Shown piece by piece: positions 32,992-42,402 of a stretch of DNA of 64,000 nt (position 1 is its first letter; every line of letters starts with the position of its first letter). The position numbers were made by a program, and so were the translations under genes. The notes under the pieces are model-generated. The model had not been told where the DNA came from. It did not search any database and was given only the letters and a program-made list of their open reading frames with translations. The stretch is taken from the NCBI GenBank assembly GCA_002840125.1, contig PGZF01000002.1, positions 62,001 through 126,000 on the forward strand, read 5' to 3'. Origin of the DNA: Gammaproteobacteria bacterium HGW-Gammaproteobacteria-15. Lineage in GTDB: Bacteria; Pseudomonadota; Gammaproteobacteria; Enterobacterales; Alteromonadaceae.

Positions 32992-33927
32992 TTAACCGGT
33001 TAGCGCCGTGATCCAGCTTAAATACATCGGCAGCCCTATCAGTACATTTAGTGGGAAGGTAATGCCCAGAGCTGCCAGCAGTGCCAGACCAATATCGGCA
33101 TCCGGTATCGCTGCGCGGATGGCAGCCGGGGCGGCGATATAAGAGGCGCTGGCCATTAACGCCGCCAGTACCAGCACACTGCCGCTGCTTAGCCCCAGCA
33201 GCAGGCCCAGGCCAATACCCAGCCAGGCCAGCACAAAGGGCGCCAGCAGGGCAAACAACATTAGCCGCCATTGTTTAACCGGCAACGGCGCACACACTTT
33301 GGCGGTGCACAGGCCCATTTCCAGTAAAAACAGTGCCAGCAGGGTATTAAAGCCGCCCAGCAGCACCGGGGTAATGTTGGCTAAGCCGTCATGGCCATAC
33401 AGCCAGCCAATTAACAAGCCACCGCCCAGCAGCAACACACCGCGGCTGGTAAGGGCTTCATGCAATATCGCCAGCGAACTGGCCTTGCTGCCGTTAACAT
33501 AGCGGTATAACCACAGCATGGTAACAATGGCCGGCAGCTCCAGCAGCACCAGGTAAAGCGTAGTTTGCGGCTGCATCGGCAAGTTATGTTGCATTGCCAG
33601 TGCCATCACTACGGCAAAGGTGCCGGCGCTGACCGAGCCATAGTGCGCTGCTACGCTGGCCGCATTAGCACTGCTAAGGCGCACCAGTTTACGCAGCAGC
33701 GGATACAGCAGCAGCGGCAGTGCCACACCGGTGGCAGCAATCAAACCAAGCTCAGGCAATATGGGCAGCAGCGGCACGCCATGCAGCGCCATACCACCTT
33801 TTAACCCCAGGGTTAGCATCAATAAGATCGACAGGGTTTCGTATATCGGCAGCGGCACTTTTAAATCTGATTTTACCAGCCCGGCCAACAGGCCCAGGGC
33901 AAAAAACGCTATTACAACATCAGGCAT
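32992..33927 (-). CDS. SbtA-type sodium-dependent bicarbonate permease family protein
   Basis: A 311-residue protein with about ten helices in two inverted halves. LLMLTLGLKGGMALHGVPLL, AAHYGSVSAGTFAVVMALAM and the parallel ALMASASYIAAPAAIRAAIP are the family's conserved segments; the last corresponds to the second crossover helix. The cyanobacterial member SbtA imports bicarbonate with sodium. Here the divergent LysR regulator supports an inorganic-carbon role, which remains inference. No PII-like SbtB partner gene is adjacent. ATG 33927 follows GCGGAGAGCGG. Confidence 0.85.
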   Translation of the reverse strand: MPDVVIAFFALGLLAGLVKSDLKVPLPIYETLSILLMLTLGLKGGMALHGVPLLPILPELGLIAATGVALPLLLYPLLRKLVRLSSANAASVAAHYGSVSAGTFAVVMALAMQHNLPMQPQTTLYLVLLELPAIVTMLWLYRYVNGSKASSLAILHEALTSRGVLLLGGGLLIGWLYGHDGLANITPVLLGGFNTLLALFLLEMGLCTAKVCAPLPVKQWRLMLFALLAPFVLAWLGIGLGLLLGLSSGSVLVLAALMASASYIAAPAAIRAAIPDADIGLALLAALGITFPLNVLIGLPMYLSWITALTG

Positions 33928-34007
33928 TACCGCTCTCCGCTAATTAAAACTGACGCAGTGTGCCGAAAAACTTTTCTATTGCCTAATTAATAATATAAGT
34001 GTTTTAT

Positions 34008-34023
34008 ATAGATAATTATCTAT
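34008..34023. promoter_or_regulatory. Palindromic LysR-type operator between permease and regulator
   Basis: A 16-bp perfect palindrome, ATAGATAATTATCTAT, lies in the 131-bp divergent spacer, 36 bp before the LysR start. ATAAGTG occurs on both sides (33994-34000 and 34033-34039) as a direct repeat. This is a plausible autoregulatory and target operator; the regulator is inferred from position. Confidence 0.6.
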
Positions 34024-34058
34024 GTATGCGTTTATAAGTGTAATTAACAGGGGGTACA

Positions 34059-34985
34059 ATGGATGTCCGGCAATTAAGTTTTCGCTTGCTGCAGGTGTAT
34101 ATCAAAGTGGTGCAACTGGGCGGCATTTCTGCTGCAGCGCGTGAGTTGCATTTAACCCAGCCTACTGTATCGCTGCAGCTGAAAAAGCTGTCGGAGGTGG
34201 TAAAAGAACCTTTACTGCACAACAGCCATAGCGGCCTGCAACCCACTGCTGCCGGCCAGGCGCTGTATCAGGCGGCCTGCGATGTACTAAGCCGGTTTGA
34301 TGATTTAAACAGCGAGTTAAATGAACTGAGCCAGGGCCGGCGCGGCAGTTTAAGCATAGCGGTGGTGAATACCGCACAGTATTTAATGCCACGTATTCTT
34401 GCGCCGTTTTACCGCCGCTTCCCGCAAATTGAAGTTACCCTGCATATAGGTAACCGCGCGCAGATTTTAAGCCGTTTTGAGCAGCAGCAAGACGATATTT
34501 ACCTGTTTAGCCACCCGCCCGGCGGTGAGCATGTGCTGGCCACGCCGATAGTGAAAAACCCGCTGCAGCTTATTGCGCCGCTGGATCATTGGGCCGCAGG
34601 CCAGACACAGCTGAGCTTTAATCAGTTAAAGCAAGAGCGTTTTTTACTGCGTGAACCGGGCAGTGCAACCAGGATGATGTTTGAAGCCTGGCTAAGCAGC
34701 CAGGGTATACAGCTTAGCCACAGCATGCAGATTGAAAGCAATGAAGCTATCCGCTTAAGCGTGGCGGCGGGGCTGGGCTTGTCGGTCATTTCCGGCCATA
34801 CCCTGCTGGAGGGGCGCGAGAAACTGGCAGTGCTGGATGTGGCCGGTTTTCCGCTTAACAGCCATTGGTATCTGGTGCGTAACGCCGATAAGCGCTTATC
34901 TTATGCGGCGCAGTCGTTAACTGGCTTTATTGCCGCGCATTTGCCGGAGTGTATTGAGCCTGACTGGCTGTTAGATGAGGTTTAG
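34059..34985 (+). CDS. LysR-family regulator (CmpR/CbbR-like)
   Basis: A 308-residue regulator. The N-terminal winged helix reads LLQVYIKVVQLGGISAAARE then LHLTQPTVSLQLKKLSEVVK. The effector domain contains LSIAVVNTAQYLMPRILAPF and HIGNRAQILSRFEQQQDDIY, then LREPGSATRMMFEAWLSSQG, the phrase typical of the CbbR/CmpR branch that senses carbon-metabolism intermediates. It is divergent from the SbtA-type permease and probably controls it through the palindrome between them. ATG follows an AGGGGG site. Confidence 0.88.
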   Translation: MDVRQLSFRLLQVYIKVVQLGGISAAARELHLTQPTVSLQLKKLSEVVKEPLLHNSHSGLQPTAAGQALYQAACDVLSRFDDLNSELNELSQGRRGSLSIAVVNTAQYLMPRILAPFYRRFPQIEVTLHIGNRAQILSRFEQQQDDIYLFSHPPGGEHVLATPIVKNPLQLIAPLDHWAAGQTQLSFNQLKQERFLLREPGSATRMMFEAWLSSQGIQLSHSMQIESNEAIRLSVAAGLGLSVISGHTLLEGREKLAVLDVAGFPLNSHWYLVRNADKRLSYAAQSLTGFIAAHLPECIEPDWLLDEV

Positions 34986-34988
34986 ATG

Positions 34989-35026
34989 TAACAACGGTGC
35001 TGCTGTAAATCGCAGCACCGTTGTTA
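34989..35026. terminator. Strong hairpin between convergent genes
   Basis: A perfect 15-bp stem (34989-35003 with 35012-35026) and 8-nt loop lie between the LysR gene (ends 34985) and the M1 peptidase gene (ends 35036). Neither side has a clear T run, so it may act as a boundary or RNA-stabilising hairpin as much as a terminator. Confidence 0.6.
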
Positions 35027-35035
35027 CGGTTGCAG

Positions 35036-36892
35036 TTATTTTAGTATTTCATCAACTGTACCCTGTGCCAGCGGGTGATAACCGGGGCGGGCTTTTTCGT
35101 ACACTGCACGGGCAAACGCCAGGCCTTCGGGCGTGCTGGCCAGCTGTTTATACAGCGGAATAATCAGCTTGCGCCTGCCGATATTAACCAGATACTGCTC
35201 CAGCGGGGCGGCAATGTCCTGATAACCGGTTTTCAGTGCCAGTAAATACCAGGCATGGGCGATTTCACTGTTGCCCGATTGCGTCAGGCTATAGGTGGCA
35301 TCCAGCTCGGCCAGTTGCTCCGGCGTTATTGTCAGCGGTAGCTTATTAATAAAATACAGCCATTCGTGCACTGTCCAGTTATCGGTGGGCAGGCTGCTGA
35401 GTTCAGTGTTGCCGGCCAGCCAGCTATCTGCATGTTGTTGTACCTGATTAAACGCATCAGACTGCGGATCCGGCGTACCGGCCGGTAAGCCTGGTTGGTA
35501 AATCCAGCTTTTTGCTTCATCCAGCGACACTATGCCGGGGTATTTTTGCAGTAAGTGGGTATTTAAGTACTTAACAAAGCGTTCGGTATCCAGGCTTTGA
35601 AAAGCATGGTCGTCAAAGTACTGCCGCACGAACGGGTCAAACTTATCGCGGCCGAATTTTTGCTCCAGAAACATTAAAAACAGCTGGCCTTTGGTGTATG
35701 GCACGCCGCTAAAAGCGTCATCCGGGTCTCGGCCGTTAAGGTCGATATACAAAATGCTGTCGTTAGCGGGTAGCTCTGCCAGCTCTTCTTTTAAACCCTG
35801 CACCGATAAGGCCTGTTCCATAATGGCGCGATCGGTGCCGAACACCTGCTCCATAATGCGGTTTTCGACATAGGAGGTAAAACCTTCGTTCAGCCATAAA
35901 TCGCGCCAGCTGGCGTTGGTAACCAGATTACCCGACCAGGAATGCGCCAGCTCGTGGGCAATTAAATTTACCAGGCTGCCATCTCCTGCTACTACTGTGG
36001 GGGTAATAAAGCTCAGTACCGGGTTTTCCATGCCGCCAAACGGGAAGCTGGGCGGTAAGATCAGTAAGTCGTAGCGGCCCCAGCGGTAGTCGCCGTACAG
36101 CTGTTCGGTGGCATCGATCATTGCCTGGGTGCTGGCAAATTCTTCGGCTGAGGCGTTAAGAATATAAGGCTCGGCATAAACGCCGGTTTGCTCACTCATA
36201 GCCTTAAATTGTATATCACCGGCGGCTATGGCAATTAAGTAAGCCGGAATGGCCTGCGGCATCACAAACTGATAATCGCCATCGCGAATCATGCCCGGTT
36301 CATTATTGGCACTCATAATAGCCAGCACATCGTCACGGGTTTGAATACGGGCGCTGTACGTCATGCGCACGGCTGGTGTGTCCTGAATAGGGATCCAGCT
36401 GCGGGCATGAATAGCCTGGTTCTGGCTGAACATAAAGGGCGTGGTTTTACCCGCGGTTTGCTCTGGTGTTAACCATTGCAGGCCGGAGGCTTTATCGGTA
36501 GAGCTGTAGTAAATACGCAGTGTTTGTGCCTGAAAGGCCGGGCTTACCGTAAGTTTGCTGCCCAGCACCGCATCGCGCTGCCCTAGGTTAAAAGGCACTT
36601 TTTGCCATTGGCCGTCGGCCCTTTTGGCGTAAATGCGATCTATAACCAGGTCACGCGTGTCCAGATATACTGTGTTGCTGTTGTTGTTTAGCCAGTTAAG
36701 GTGTAAATCGGCAAAGCCGGTTAAGGCTTTTTGTTCAAAATTAACGGCTAAATCCAGGTGCAGGTGCTTTACCGTTACCGCATCAACGTTGGCGTAGGTA
36801 TAGGCATCGGTAGCGGCCATGGTATCGGTAGCAACAACAGCATAGCTGCTGCATAACAAAGCAGTGCTCAGGGTAAGCAGGCGTGCAGACAT
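35036..36892 (-). CDS. Exported M1-family metalloaminopeptidase (leukotriene A4 hydrolase-like)
   Basis: A 618-residue zinc aminopeptidase. A signal peptide ([20 protein letters not shown]) directs export. The N-terminal beta domain is followed by [17 protein letters not shown], the exopeptidase GxMEN motif, then the zinc site [10 protein letters not shown] with the third ligand Glu in [15 protein letters not shown]-terminal armadillo-like helical domain ([20 protein letters not shown]) matches the LTA4-hydrolase branch. It probably trims peptides in the periplasm or outside. ATG follows AAGGAAACACC. Divergent from a SIMPL-domain gene. Confidence 0.93.
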   Translation of the reverse strand: MSARLLTLSTALLCSSYAVVATDTMAATDAYTYANVDAVTVKHLHLDLAVNFEQKALTGFADLHLNWLNNNSNTVYLDTRDLVIDRIYAKRADGQWQKVPFNLGQRDAVLGSKLTVSPAFQAQTLRIYYSSTDKASGLQWLTPEQTAGKTTPFMFSQNQAIHARSWIPIQDTPAVRMTYSARIQTRDDVLAIMSANNEPGMIRDGDYQFVMPQAIPAYLIAIAAGDIQFKAMSEQTGVYAEPYILNASAEEFASTQAMIDATEQLYGDYRWGRYDLLILPPSFPFGGMENPVLSFITPTVVAGDGSLVNLIAHELAHSWSGNLVTNASWRDLWLNEGFTSYVENRIMEQVFGTDRAIMEQALSVQGLKEELAELPANDSILYIDLNGRDPDDAFSGVPYTKGQLFLMFLEQKFGRDKFDPFVRQYFDDHAFQSLDTERFVKYLNTHLLQKYPGIVSLDEAKSWIYQPGLPAGTPDPQSDAFNQVQQHADSWLAGNTELSSLPTDNWTVHEWLYFINKLPLTITPEQLAELDATYSLTQSGNSEIAHAWYLLALKTGYQDIAAPLEQYLVNIGRRKLIIPLYKQLASTPEGLAFARAVYEKARPGYHPLAQGTVDEILK

Positions 36893-37022
36893 GGTGTTTC
36901 CTTAACATCGAAAGAGAGCAGAGTGTAAAGGCAAACTCAGGCCAAATACAACTCTACAAATAGTAACAACTTAAGCCGCGCCGTTTTGCTGTAATGCGCG
37001 TTAAACACTACAGGAGTTTGAA

Positions 37023-37751
37023 ATGAAATTAGCCACTATTACTACCGCCCTGGCATTAACCCTTAGCGGCGCAGTGCAGGCCAGCCCGCTGCCGGATTTT
37101 CCGTTTATTAATGTTACCGGTGCCGCCAAACTGGAAGTTGCACCGGACAAAGCCCGTATACAGTTTGTGATCCGCCAAACCGCAGATAAAGCTGATGCTG
37201 CAACTGAAGCGGTGTACAAGCAGGGCCGTGACCTAATGCAGTTTCTGGCTAAACAAGGCATTACCGAAGCCGATATTGATGCGGCGCAAATTAATAAAGA
37301 AGCACTGTATAAAGACTACAACGACAGAGCCATTACCGGTTATGAAGCCAGCCAGCCCATTACGGTAACGCTGAACCAGCTGACCAATTATGTTGCTGTA
37401 ATGGATTACCTGTTCAAGCAGCCGCAAATTTTCTCTATCAGTGGCAGTTTTGACAGCAGCCAGCGCGAGCAATACGAGCAGCAGTTAAGTGAAAAAGCCG
37501 GTGCTGACGCCCGTCGCCGGGCTAACAGTTTGGCCGCGGCACAAGGCGTTAAAATCAGTTCTGTATTTGCTATCAGCGAAGCATCAGGCTGGGGCACTAT
37601 GGCCGGTGATTTTGGCTTTGGCGGCGGCTTGGTAAGCTATGGCGCAATGCGCAAAGCCGATATGGCAGAAAGTAGCAGCAGTAACTTAATCGTGCCAAAA
37701 CATATTCAGTTAGAAAAATCAGTTAATGTAATTTACAAACTTAAGCCCTGA
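37023..37751 (+). CDS. Periplasmic SIMPL-domain (DUF541) protein
   Basis: A 242-residue protein with signal peptide MKLATITTALALTLSGAVQA. The mature part starts with NVTGAAKLEVAPDKARIQF, the usual DUF541 opening, and contains the YEASQPITVTLNQLTNYVAV segment. Near the end is KSVNVIYKLKP. E. coli YggE, a relative, is linked to lower oxidative stress, but biochemical activity is unknown. ATG follows ACAGGAGTTTG. An 87-bp gap with a palindrome separates it from the M28 peptidase gene. Confidence 0.88.
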   Translation: MKLATITTALALTLSGAVQASPLPDFPFINVTGAAKLEVAPDKARIQFVIRQTADKADAATEAVYKQGRDLMQFLAKQGITEADIDAAQINKEALYKDYNDRAITGYEASQPITVTLNQLTNYVAVMDYLFKQPQIFSISGSFDSSQREQYEQQLSEKAGADARRRANSLAAAQGVKISSVFAISEASGWGTMAGDFGFGGGLVSYGAMRKADMAESSSSNLIVPKHIQLEKSVNVIYKLKP

Positions 37752-37796
37752 TCCAGGCTGTTTGTCTCAATGTTGTCGTGTCAGGGCCGGCAATAG

Positions 37797-37820
37797 GCTA
37801 AGGTAAGCGCTTATCTTAGC
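37797..37820. promoter_or_regulatory. 24-nt near-palindrome before the M28 peptidase gene
   Basis: GCTAAGGTAAGCGC followed by TTATCTTAGC forms an almost perfect inverted repeat 18 bp before the peptidase ATG. It could be a terminator of the SIMPL gene (a weak T stretch follows) or an operator. Confidence 0.45.
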
Positions 37821-37838
37821 TGTATTTAAGGAAACCTG

Positions 37839-39509
37839 ATGACACTTCAGTTCGGCCCTATGCTGGTAGCTGCACTTAGCGCCAGCCTGTTAGTGGCGTC
37901 GTGTTCAAAACAGAATACGCCGCCACCGCCAGAGCAACCTCTGCTACAAACCAGTTTTAACGCCAATTTCGCCGGTTATTTTCAGAAAATCGCCTCAGAT
38001 GAAATGCAGGGCCGTGCCCCGGCAACTAAAGGTGAAGAGCTTACCGTACAATATCTGGAGCAGCAGTATGCCCGTATTGACTTAACGCCATACAGCGGCG
38101 ACAGTTACCGCCAGAGTGTACCGGTGGTGCAGATAGACCCTGTTAAGGTATCGGCATTAACGTTGACCGATAACAGCGGCGCCAACACTACACTGACGTA
38201 TAAAACCGATATGATGGCCTGGTCTACCCGGATGCTGGGGCAAATTGATGTTGCCGACAGCGAAGTGGTATTTGTTGGTTATGGCATAGTCGCACCGGAA
38301 TATAACTGGAATGATTACGCCGGTTTAGATGTAAAAGGCAAAACCGTGGTAATGCTGGTAAATGACCCCGGTTACGCCACACAGGACCCACAGCTGTTTA
38401 CCGGCAATGCCATGACATACTACGGCCGCTGGACTTATAAATACGAAGAAGCCGCCCGTCAGGGCGCAGCTATGGCGCTGATAGTGCACGAAACCGATGC
38501 TGCCAGCTATGGCTGGAATGTGGTAGCGGGTACCTCGCCAATTCGGTTTGAGCTGGCTAACGACAACAAAAACCTGCACAAAACTGAAGTAGAAGGCTGG
38601 TTGTCGCTGGACGCTGCCGAAAAACTGTTCGCGGCCAATGGCACTTCACTGGAGCAACTGCGCCAGCAGGCGCTGAGCAAAGATTTTAAACCGGTAGCGC
38701 TTAATGCCAAAGCGGCTGTCAGCATCAGCAACAATTTGCGTGAGCTTAGCTCCAGCAATGTTATTGGCTATATCGAAGGCAGTGAAAAACCAGATGAAGC
38801 CATTATTTATATGGCGCACTGGGATCATTTCGGCCTGGATTTCAGCCGGCCGGACGACAAAGTGTTTAACGGCGCCCAGGACAATGCCGGTGGCGTTGCC
38901 GCTTTGCTGGCACTTGCTGAGCAGTTTAAAGCCGGCCCGGCACCGAAACGCTCAGTGGCGTTTTTAGCGGTAACAGTAGAAGAGCGCGGCTTGCTGGGTT
39001 CGGCCTGGTATGCGAACAACCCGTTATTTGCTTTAGATAAAACCGTGGCCGGTATTAATATGGACGTGATTAACGTGTACGGCCCAATGCGTGATGTGAT
39101 GGTGTTTGGCTATGGCAGCTCTGAGCTGGAACCGATACTGGAAAAATACGCCAAAGCACAAAACCGTTATACCGCACCTGAACCGACACCGCAGGATGGG
39201 TTTTACTACCGCTCAGATCACTTTAACCTGGCAAAAAAAGGTGTACCTATGTTGTATGCCCGTGGCGGCGTCGACAGCTTTATCCACGGTAAAGACTGGG
39301 GCCTGGAGCAGCGGCGCATTTATGTGCGCGACTACTACCATAAAGTAAATGACGAGTTTGACCCCAGCTGGGACTTACGCGGCGCCCAGCAGGATTTACA
39401 CCTGTACTATCAGGTAGGGCACGAGTTAGCCAACAGCGACAGCTGGCCAAACTGGTATCAGGGTAAAGAGTTCCGCGCCGTGCGGGATGCCTCATTGTCG
39501 GCGCAATGA
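37839..39509 (+). CDS. M28-family metallopeptidase lipoprotein
   Basis: A 556-residue lipoprotein with lipobox LLVASC; Cys22 would be acylated. After a linker there is a protease-associated (PA) region (residues 130-270, with VFVGYGIVAPEYNWNDYAGL). The M28 core follows: zinc ligands in MAHWDHFGLD and AQDNAGGVAALLALAEQF, the catalytic Glu pair in VEERGLLGSAWYA, and GINMDVIN. Such enzymes are aminopeptidases or carboxypeptidases with two zinc ions. ATG follows AAGGAAACCTG. With the M1 enzyme nearby it points to extracytoplasmic peptide use. Membrane (inner or outer) placement is not certain. Confidence 0.92.
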   Translation: MTLQFGPMLVAALSASLLVASCSKQNTPPPPEQPLLQTSFNANFAGYFQKIASDEMQGRAPATKGEELTVQYLEQQYARIDLTPYSGDSYRQSVPVVQIDPVKVSALTLTDNSGANTTLTYKTDMMAWSTRMLGQIDVADSEVVFVGYGIVAPEYNWNDYAGLDVKGKTVVMLVNDPGYATQDPQLFTGNAMTYYGRWTYKYEEAARQGAAMALIVHETDAASYGWNVVAGTSPIRFELANDNKNLHKTEVEGWLSLDAAEKLFAANGTSLEQLRQQALSKDFKPVALNAKAAVSISNNLRELSSSNVIGYIEGSEKPDEAIIYMAHWDHFGLDFSRPDDKVFNGAQDNAGGVAALLALAEQFKAGPAPKRSVAFLAVTVEERGLLGSAWYANNPLFALDKTVAGINMDVINVYGPMRDVMVFGYGSSELEPILEKYAKAQNRYTAPEPTPQDGFYYRSDHFNLAKKGVPMLYARGGVDSFIHGKDWGLEQRRIYVRDYYHKVNDEFDPSWDLRGAQQDLHLYYQVGHELANSDSWPNWYQGKEFRAVRDASLSAQ

Positions 39510-39513
39510 GGTA

Positions 39514-40062
39514 TTAGCGCCAGAGCGCCAGATTGTGGCCTTGCTGCAGCATGCGGCTAAGCAAGGCCAGGCTGCGCTGCTGTGCCGCTGAGCGGTCATT
39601 TAACCAGTAAATAAATACCGCCACAAACAAGCTGCTTAATGCCAGCTCCTGGCCAACTCTTGCTGCGCCGCTGGCGGTTAAACCGGCCGCTTCACGCAGC
39701 CATTGTACAGTACGGCTAATACGTAAAATACCCGCCGCCTGTAAATGAATATGGCCGGGTTCCAGTTTATACAGCAGCATCTGGCCGGTAAGTTTATGGT
39801 AGGGCGAAAGCGCCGCCAGCCAATGCTGTATGGCCTGTTGCAACCGGGTTTGGGCGGGTAACGCTTTACTTATCTGTGCACTTAGCATGGCGATATCTGC
39901 ACGGTCAAACCAGGCATCAACCAAATCATCTTTTTGCCGGTAATGGCAATAAATATCAGCCAGGCTGATTTGCATGGCACCGGCTATCTGTTGCAGGGTT
40001 AACTGCTCCCAACCGGTTTTGGCTGCCAGTTGCAGTGCGGTATCAAGGATCTGTTGGCGCAT
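39514..40062 (-). CDS. TetR-family regulator
   Basis: A 182-residue regulator with an N-terminal helix-turn-helix: MRQQILDTALQLAAKTGWEQ then LTLQQIAGAMQISLADIYCH and YRQKDDLVDAWFD. The C-terminal ligand domain is divergent and rich in Leu/Ala. It is divergent from a DUF4199 gene and lies 1.2 kb from the desaturase genes that read on the same strand; TetR members such as DesT and FabR control such genes in other species, so a link is possible but not shown. ATG 40062 follows AAAGGTAAC. Confidence 0.85.
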   Translation of the reverse strand: MRQQILDTALQLAAKTGWEQLTLQQIAGAMQISLADIYCHYRQKDDLVDAWFDRADIAMLSAQISKALPAQTRLQQAIQHWLAALSPYHKLTGQMLLYKLEPGHIHLQAAGILRISRTVQWLREAAGLTASGAARVGQELALSSLFVAVFIYWLNDRSAAQQRSLALLSRMLQQGHNLALWR

Positions 40063-40180
40063 AAGCGTTACCTTTATTTGCTGCAGGTTTTTAGTATAGG
40101 TATCTCAGCGCAAACCGCTGGTAAAGCGATATAAAAGCGCTATAGTTTTACTGTGTCTAAGCTAACAAGAACAATAAGTT

Positions 40181-40660
40181 ATGCAAAAATATCTGACAGA
40201 AATACGCTGGGGGCTTATTTTTACTGCCGTTATGCTGCTATGGGTATGGATAGAGCAACTGACAGGCCTGCATGACCAGCATATTGCGCAGCACGCCACC
40301 TATACTAATTTATTCGCTATACCGGCAATATTGGTTTATGTGCTGGCGCTTAGGCAAAAAAAGCAGCGCGATTATAACGGCATTATGAGCTGGAAGCAGG
40401 GTATGCAGTCTGGGTTGTTAATCACACTGGTGGTAGTGCTGTTAAGCCCGGCGGCGCAGTGGCTTACGAGTAAGGTTATTACCCCGCACTATTTCCTCAA
40501 TATGCAGGCCTATGTTGTGACAGAAGGCATGATGACGACGGAGCAGGCGTTAAAGTACTTCAGTTTAACTAACTATATGCTGCAAAGTGTGATCGGTGCC
40601 GCCATTATGGGTGTGCTGACCTCGGTTATCGTCGCGTTTTTTCTGCGTAGTAAAGGCTAA
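40181..40660 (+). CDS. DUF4199-type membrane protein
   Basis: A 159-residue protein with four hydrophobic segments (WGLIFTAVMLLWVWIEQLTG; NLFAIPAILVYVLAL; GLLITLVVVLLSPAAQWLTS; VIGAAIMGVLTSVIVAFFLR). The DUF4199 pattern of RQKKQRDYNGIMSWKQGMQS between helices two and three is visible. Function unknown. The CBS gene starts 5 bp after its stop, so the two are probably cotranscribed. Confidence 0.75.
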   Translation: MQKYLTEIRWGLIFTAVMLLWVWIEQLTGLHDQHIAQHATYTNLFAIPAILVYVLALRQKKQRDYNGIMSWKQGMQSGLLITLVVVLLSPAAQWLTSKVITPHYFLNMQAYVVTEGMMTTEQALKYFSLTNYMLQSVIGAAIMGVLTSVIVAFFLRSKG

Positions 40661-40665
40661 CCCTG

Positions 40666-41091
40666 ATGTTGAATGTCGCTCAATTAATGAGTATTAAGCC
40701 GGTTAGTGTATCGCCGGACGATACGTTAGCGGTGGTAAAGCATATTTTTGATCATGTGAAGTTTCACCATGTGCTGGTGGTAGAAAACGGTATTTTGCTG
40801 GGAGTGTTATCTGATCGTGATTTATTTAAAGCCTTAAGCCCGCATATTGGTACCGCAGCAGAAACGCCACGCGATTTAGCTACATTAAATAAAAAAGTGC
40901 ACCAGGTTATGCTGCGCAAACCGGTTACCCTGCAGCCACAAGCAAAAATAATGGATGCCATTCATCTGTTTAATACTGAAGGCGTATCTTGTATTCCGGT
41001 GGTAGACAGCCAGAACCGGCCGCAGGGTATTTTAAGCTGGCGCGATATTATCCGCACACTGGACAGAACCGATAAGCGTACTGCGCAGTAA
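40666..41091 (+). CDS. Tandem CBS-domain protein
   Basis: A 141-residue protein made of two CBS domains: MLNVAQLMSIKPVSVSPDDT through GVLSDRDLFKALSP, then VHQVMLRKPVTLQPQAKIMD through GILSWRDIIRTLD. CBS pairs bind adenine nucleotides and usually regulate a partner. Stand-alone forms have no catalytic activity of their own. It starts 5 bp after a membrane protein gene, which may be its partner. A TwoAYGGAY-like RNA element follows downstream. Confidence 0.9.
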   Translation: MLNVAQLMSIKPVSVSPDDTLAVVKHIFDHVKFHHVLVVENGILLGVLSDRDLFKALSPHIGTAAETPRDLATLNKKVHQVMLRKPVTLQPQAKIMDAIHLFNTEGVSCIPVVDSQNRPQGILSWRDIIRTLDRTDKRTAQ

Positions 41092-41200
41092 CTACTTGTT
41101 GGGGGTAGCCAGAGCTCTGGTGAGGGAACCAATTTGCTCTAAGCTAACCGTTGCAGGCCAGGATGGCTGACAAATTCGCCCGGAGCGAATTTGAACAGCT

Positions 41201-41278
41201 ACGCTGGTCCGCAGGATAAACTTCATGGATGAAGTTTATAATCGAGCCCCCATGGATGGGTTTGCGGCGTGTTAGCGT
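41201..41278 (+). ncRNA. TwoAYGGAY-like RNA element, copy 3
   Basis: Hairpin one is a 9-bp stem (41216-41224 with 41231-41239) with loop AUGGAU. After AUCGAGCC comes hairpin two, CCC-AUGGAU-GGG (41249-41260), then UUUGCGGCGUG. Outer arms ACGCU (41201-41205) and AGCGU (41274-41278) close the structure. Both loops fit AYGGAY exactly. A further GCC-AGGAU-GGC hairpin lies upstream (41157-41167). It follows the CBS gene on the same strand and ends 27 bp before the stop of the convergent desaturase gene, so it may be a 3' UTR or a separate RNA. Confidence 0.72.
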
Positions 41279-41305
41279 GGGCAAACTGGTTTCCGCCTCA
41301 CCGAA

Positions 41306-42391
41306 CTACAATGCCTTAACGGCTTTACTGCCGCCCGGTAGTGAATAGCGCATAATGCGTAAAAATACCGTGCTGTACTGCCGCAAGAAGCTACCGGTGT
41401 TGTAGGGAATAGCATATTTTGCCGCTATGGCCTGCACCTGCTTTGCCATAGCAGGGTAGTGCCGTGCCGGAATATCAGGAAATAAATGGTGCTCTATCTG
41501 GCAGCTTAAATGGCCGGTTAAAATATGCAGCCAGGTAGGGCCGGTAAAGTTAGACGAGCCCAGCATCTGGCGGTAATACCACTGGCCACGGCTTTCGCCT
41601 TCGCACTCTGCCGCGCTAAACACATACACTTCTTTGGTAAAGTGGCCGCAGAAAATTACCGTTGATGTCCACAAATTGCGCAGTAAATTAGCCAGTAAAT
41701 TACCGCACAGTACCCACAGCCACATTGGCCCGGCAATTAGCGGGAAAAATACATAGTCTTTAATCAGCTGGCGCGCACCCTTGCCAAAAAAGGCTTTTTT
41801 CAGCTCGCTATCGCTAACCTGTGAATGCCGGTCAGCCTTCTTCTTGCCAAAAAATACCCGCTGCGCGGCTAATTCATGGTAAGACACGCCCCACTGAAAC
41901 AGCATACTCAGCAGCAGGTAAGTGCCACCTTGCCATAAGTTACGCAGCCGCCAGCGAAAATCATTGCTTAAACGCAGCAGGCCGTAACCAAAATCGCGGT
42001 CTTTGCCAATAATATTGGTGTAAGTATGGTGCTCAAAATTATGCGTACGCTGCCATGAGCCGGCATCGCAGGCAATATCCCACTCGTAACGTTTGGAATG
42101 TAATACCGGATCGTTCATCCAATCGTACTGGCCGTGCAGTACATTATGGCCAATTTCCATATTGTCGAGAATTTTCGCCAGTGCCAGCAGCAGCACGCCC
42201 AGCAGCCACAGCCAGGGCGTAATAAAGCCCAGTACCATTAAAATACGCCCGCTAAGGGCGCTTAAACGCTGCGTTAGCAATACCCGGCGGATATAGCGCG
42301 CATCGGCGTCGCCCAATTGCTGTTGTACCTGCTGTTTTACGCTATCGAGCTCGTGCGCCAGCGCAGTAAATTGTTCAGTGGTCAGTTTCAT
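41306..42391 (-). CDS. Membrane fatty-acid (acyl) desaturase
   Basis: A 361-residue di-iron desaturase. The three histidine boxes are present: HNVLHG (HxxxxH-like) in MEIGHNVLHGQYDWMN, HNFEHH in QRTHNFEHHTYTN, and QIEHHLFPDIP. Hydrophobic pairs of helices lie between them. It introduces a double bond into acyl chains with electrons from a partner reductase, encoded 11 bp upstream. This arrangement resembles the inducible desaturase-reductase pair of Pseudomonas. It probably adjusts membrane fluidity, for example in the cold. ATG 42391 follows CAGGAC. Confidence 0.92.
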   Translation of the reverse strand: MKLTTEQFTALAHELDSVKQQVQQQLGDADARYIRRVLLTQRLSALSGRILMVLGFITPWLWLLGVLLLALAKILDNMEIGHNVLHGQYDWMNDPVLHSKRYEWDIACDAGSWQRTHNFEHHTYTNIIGKDRDFGYGLLRLSNDFRWRLRNLWQGGTYLLLSMLFQWGVSYHELAAQRVFFGKKKADRHSQVSDSELKKAFFGKGARQLIKDYVFFPLIAGPMWLWVLCGNLLANLLRNLWTSTVIFCGHFTKEVYVFSAAECEGESRGQWYYRQMLGSSNFTGPTWLHILTGHLSCQIEHHLFPDIPARHYPAMAKQVQAIAAKYAIPYNTGSFLRQYSTVFLRIMRYSLPGGSKAVKAL

Positions 42392-42402
42392 TAAAAGTCC
42401 TG

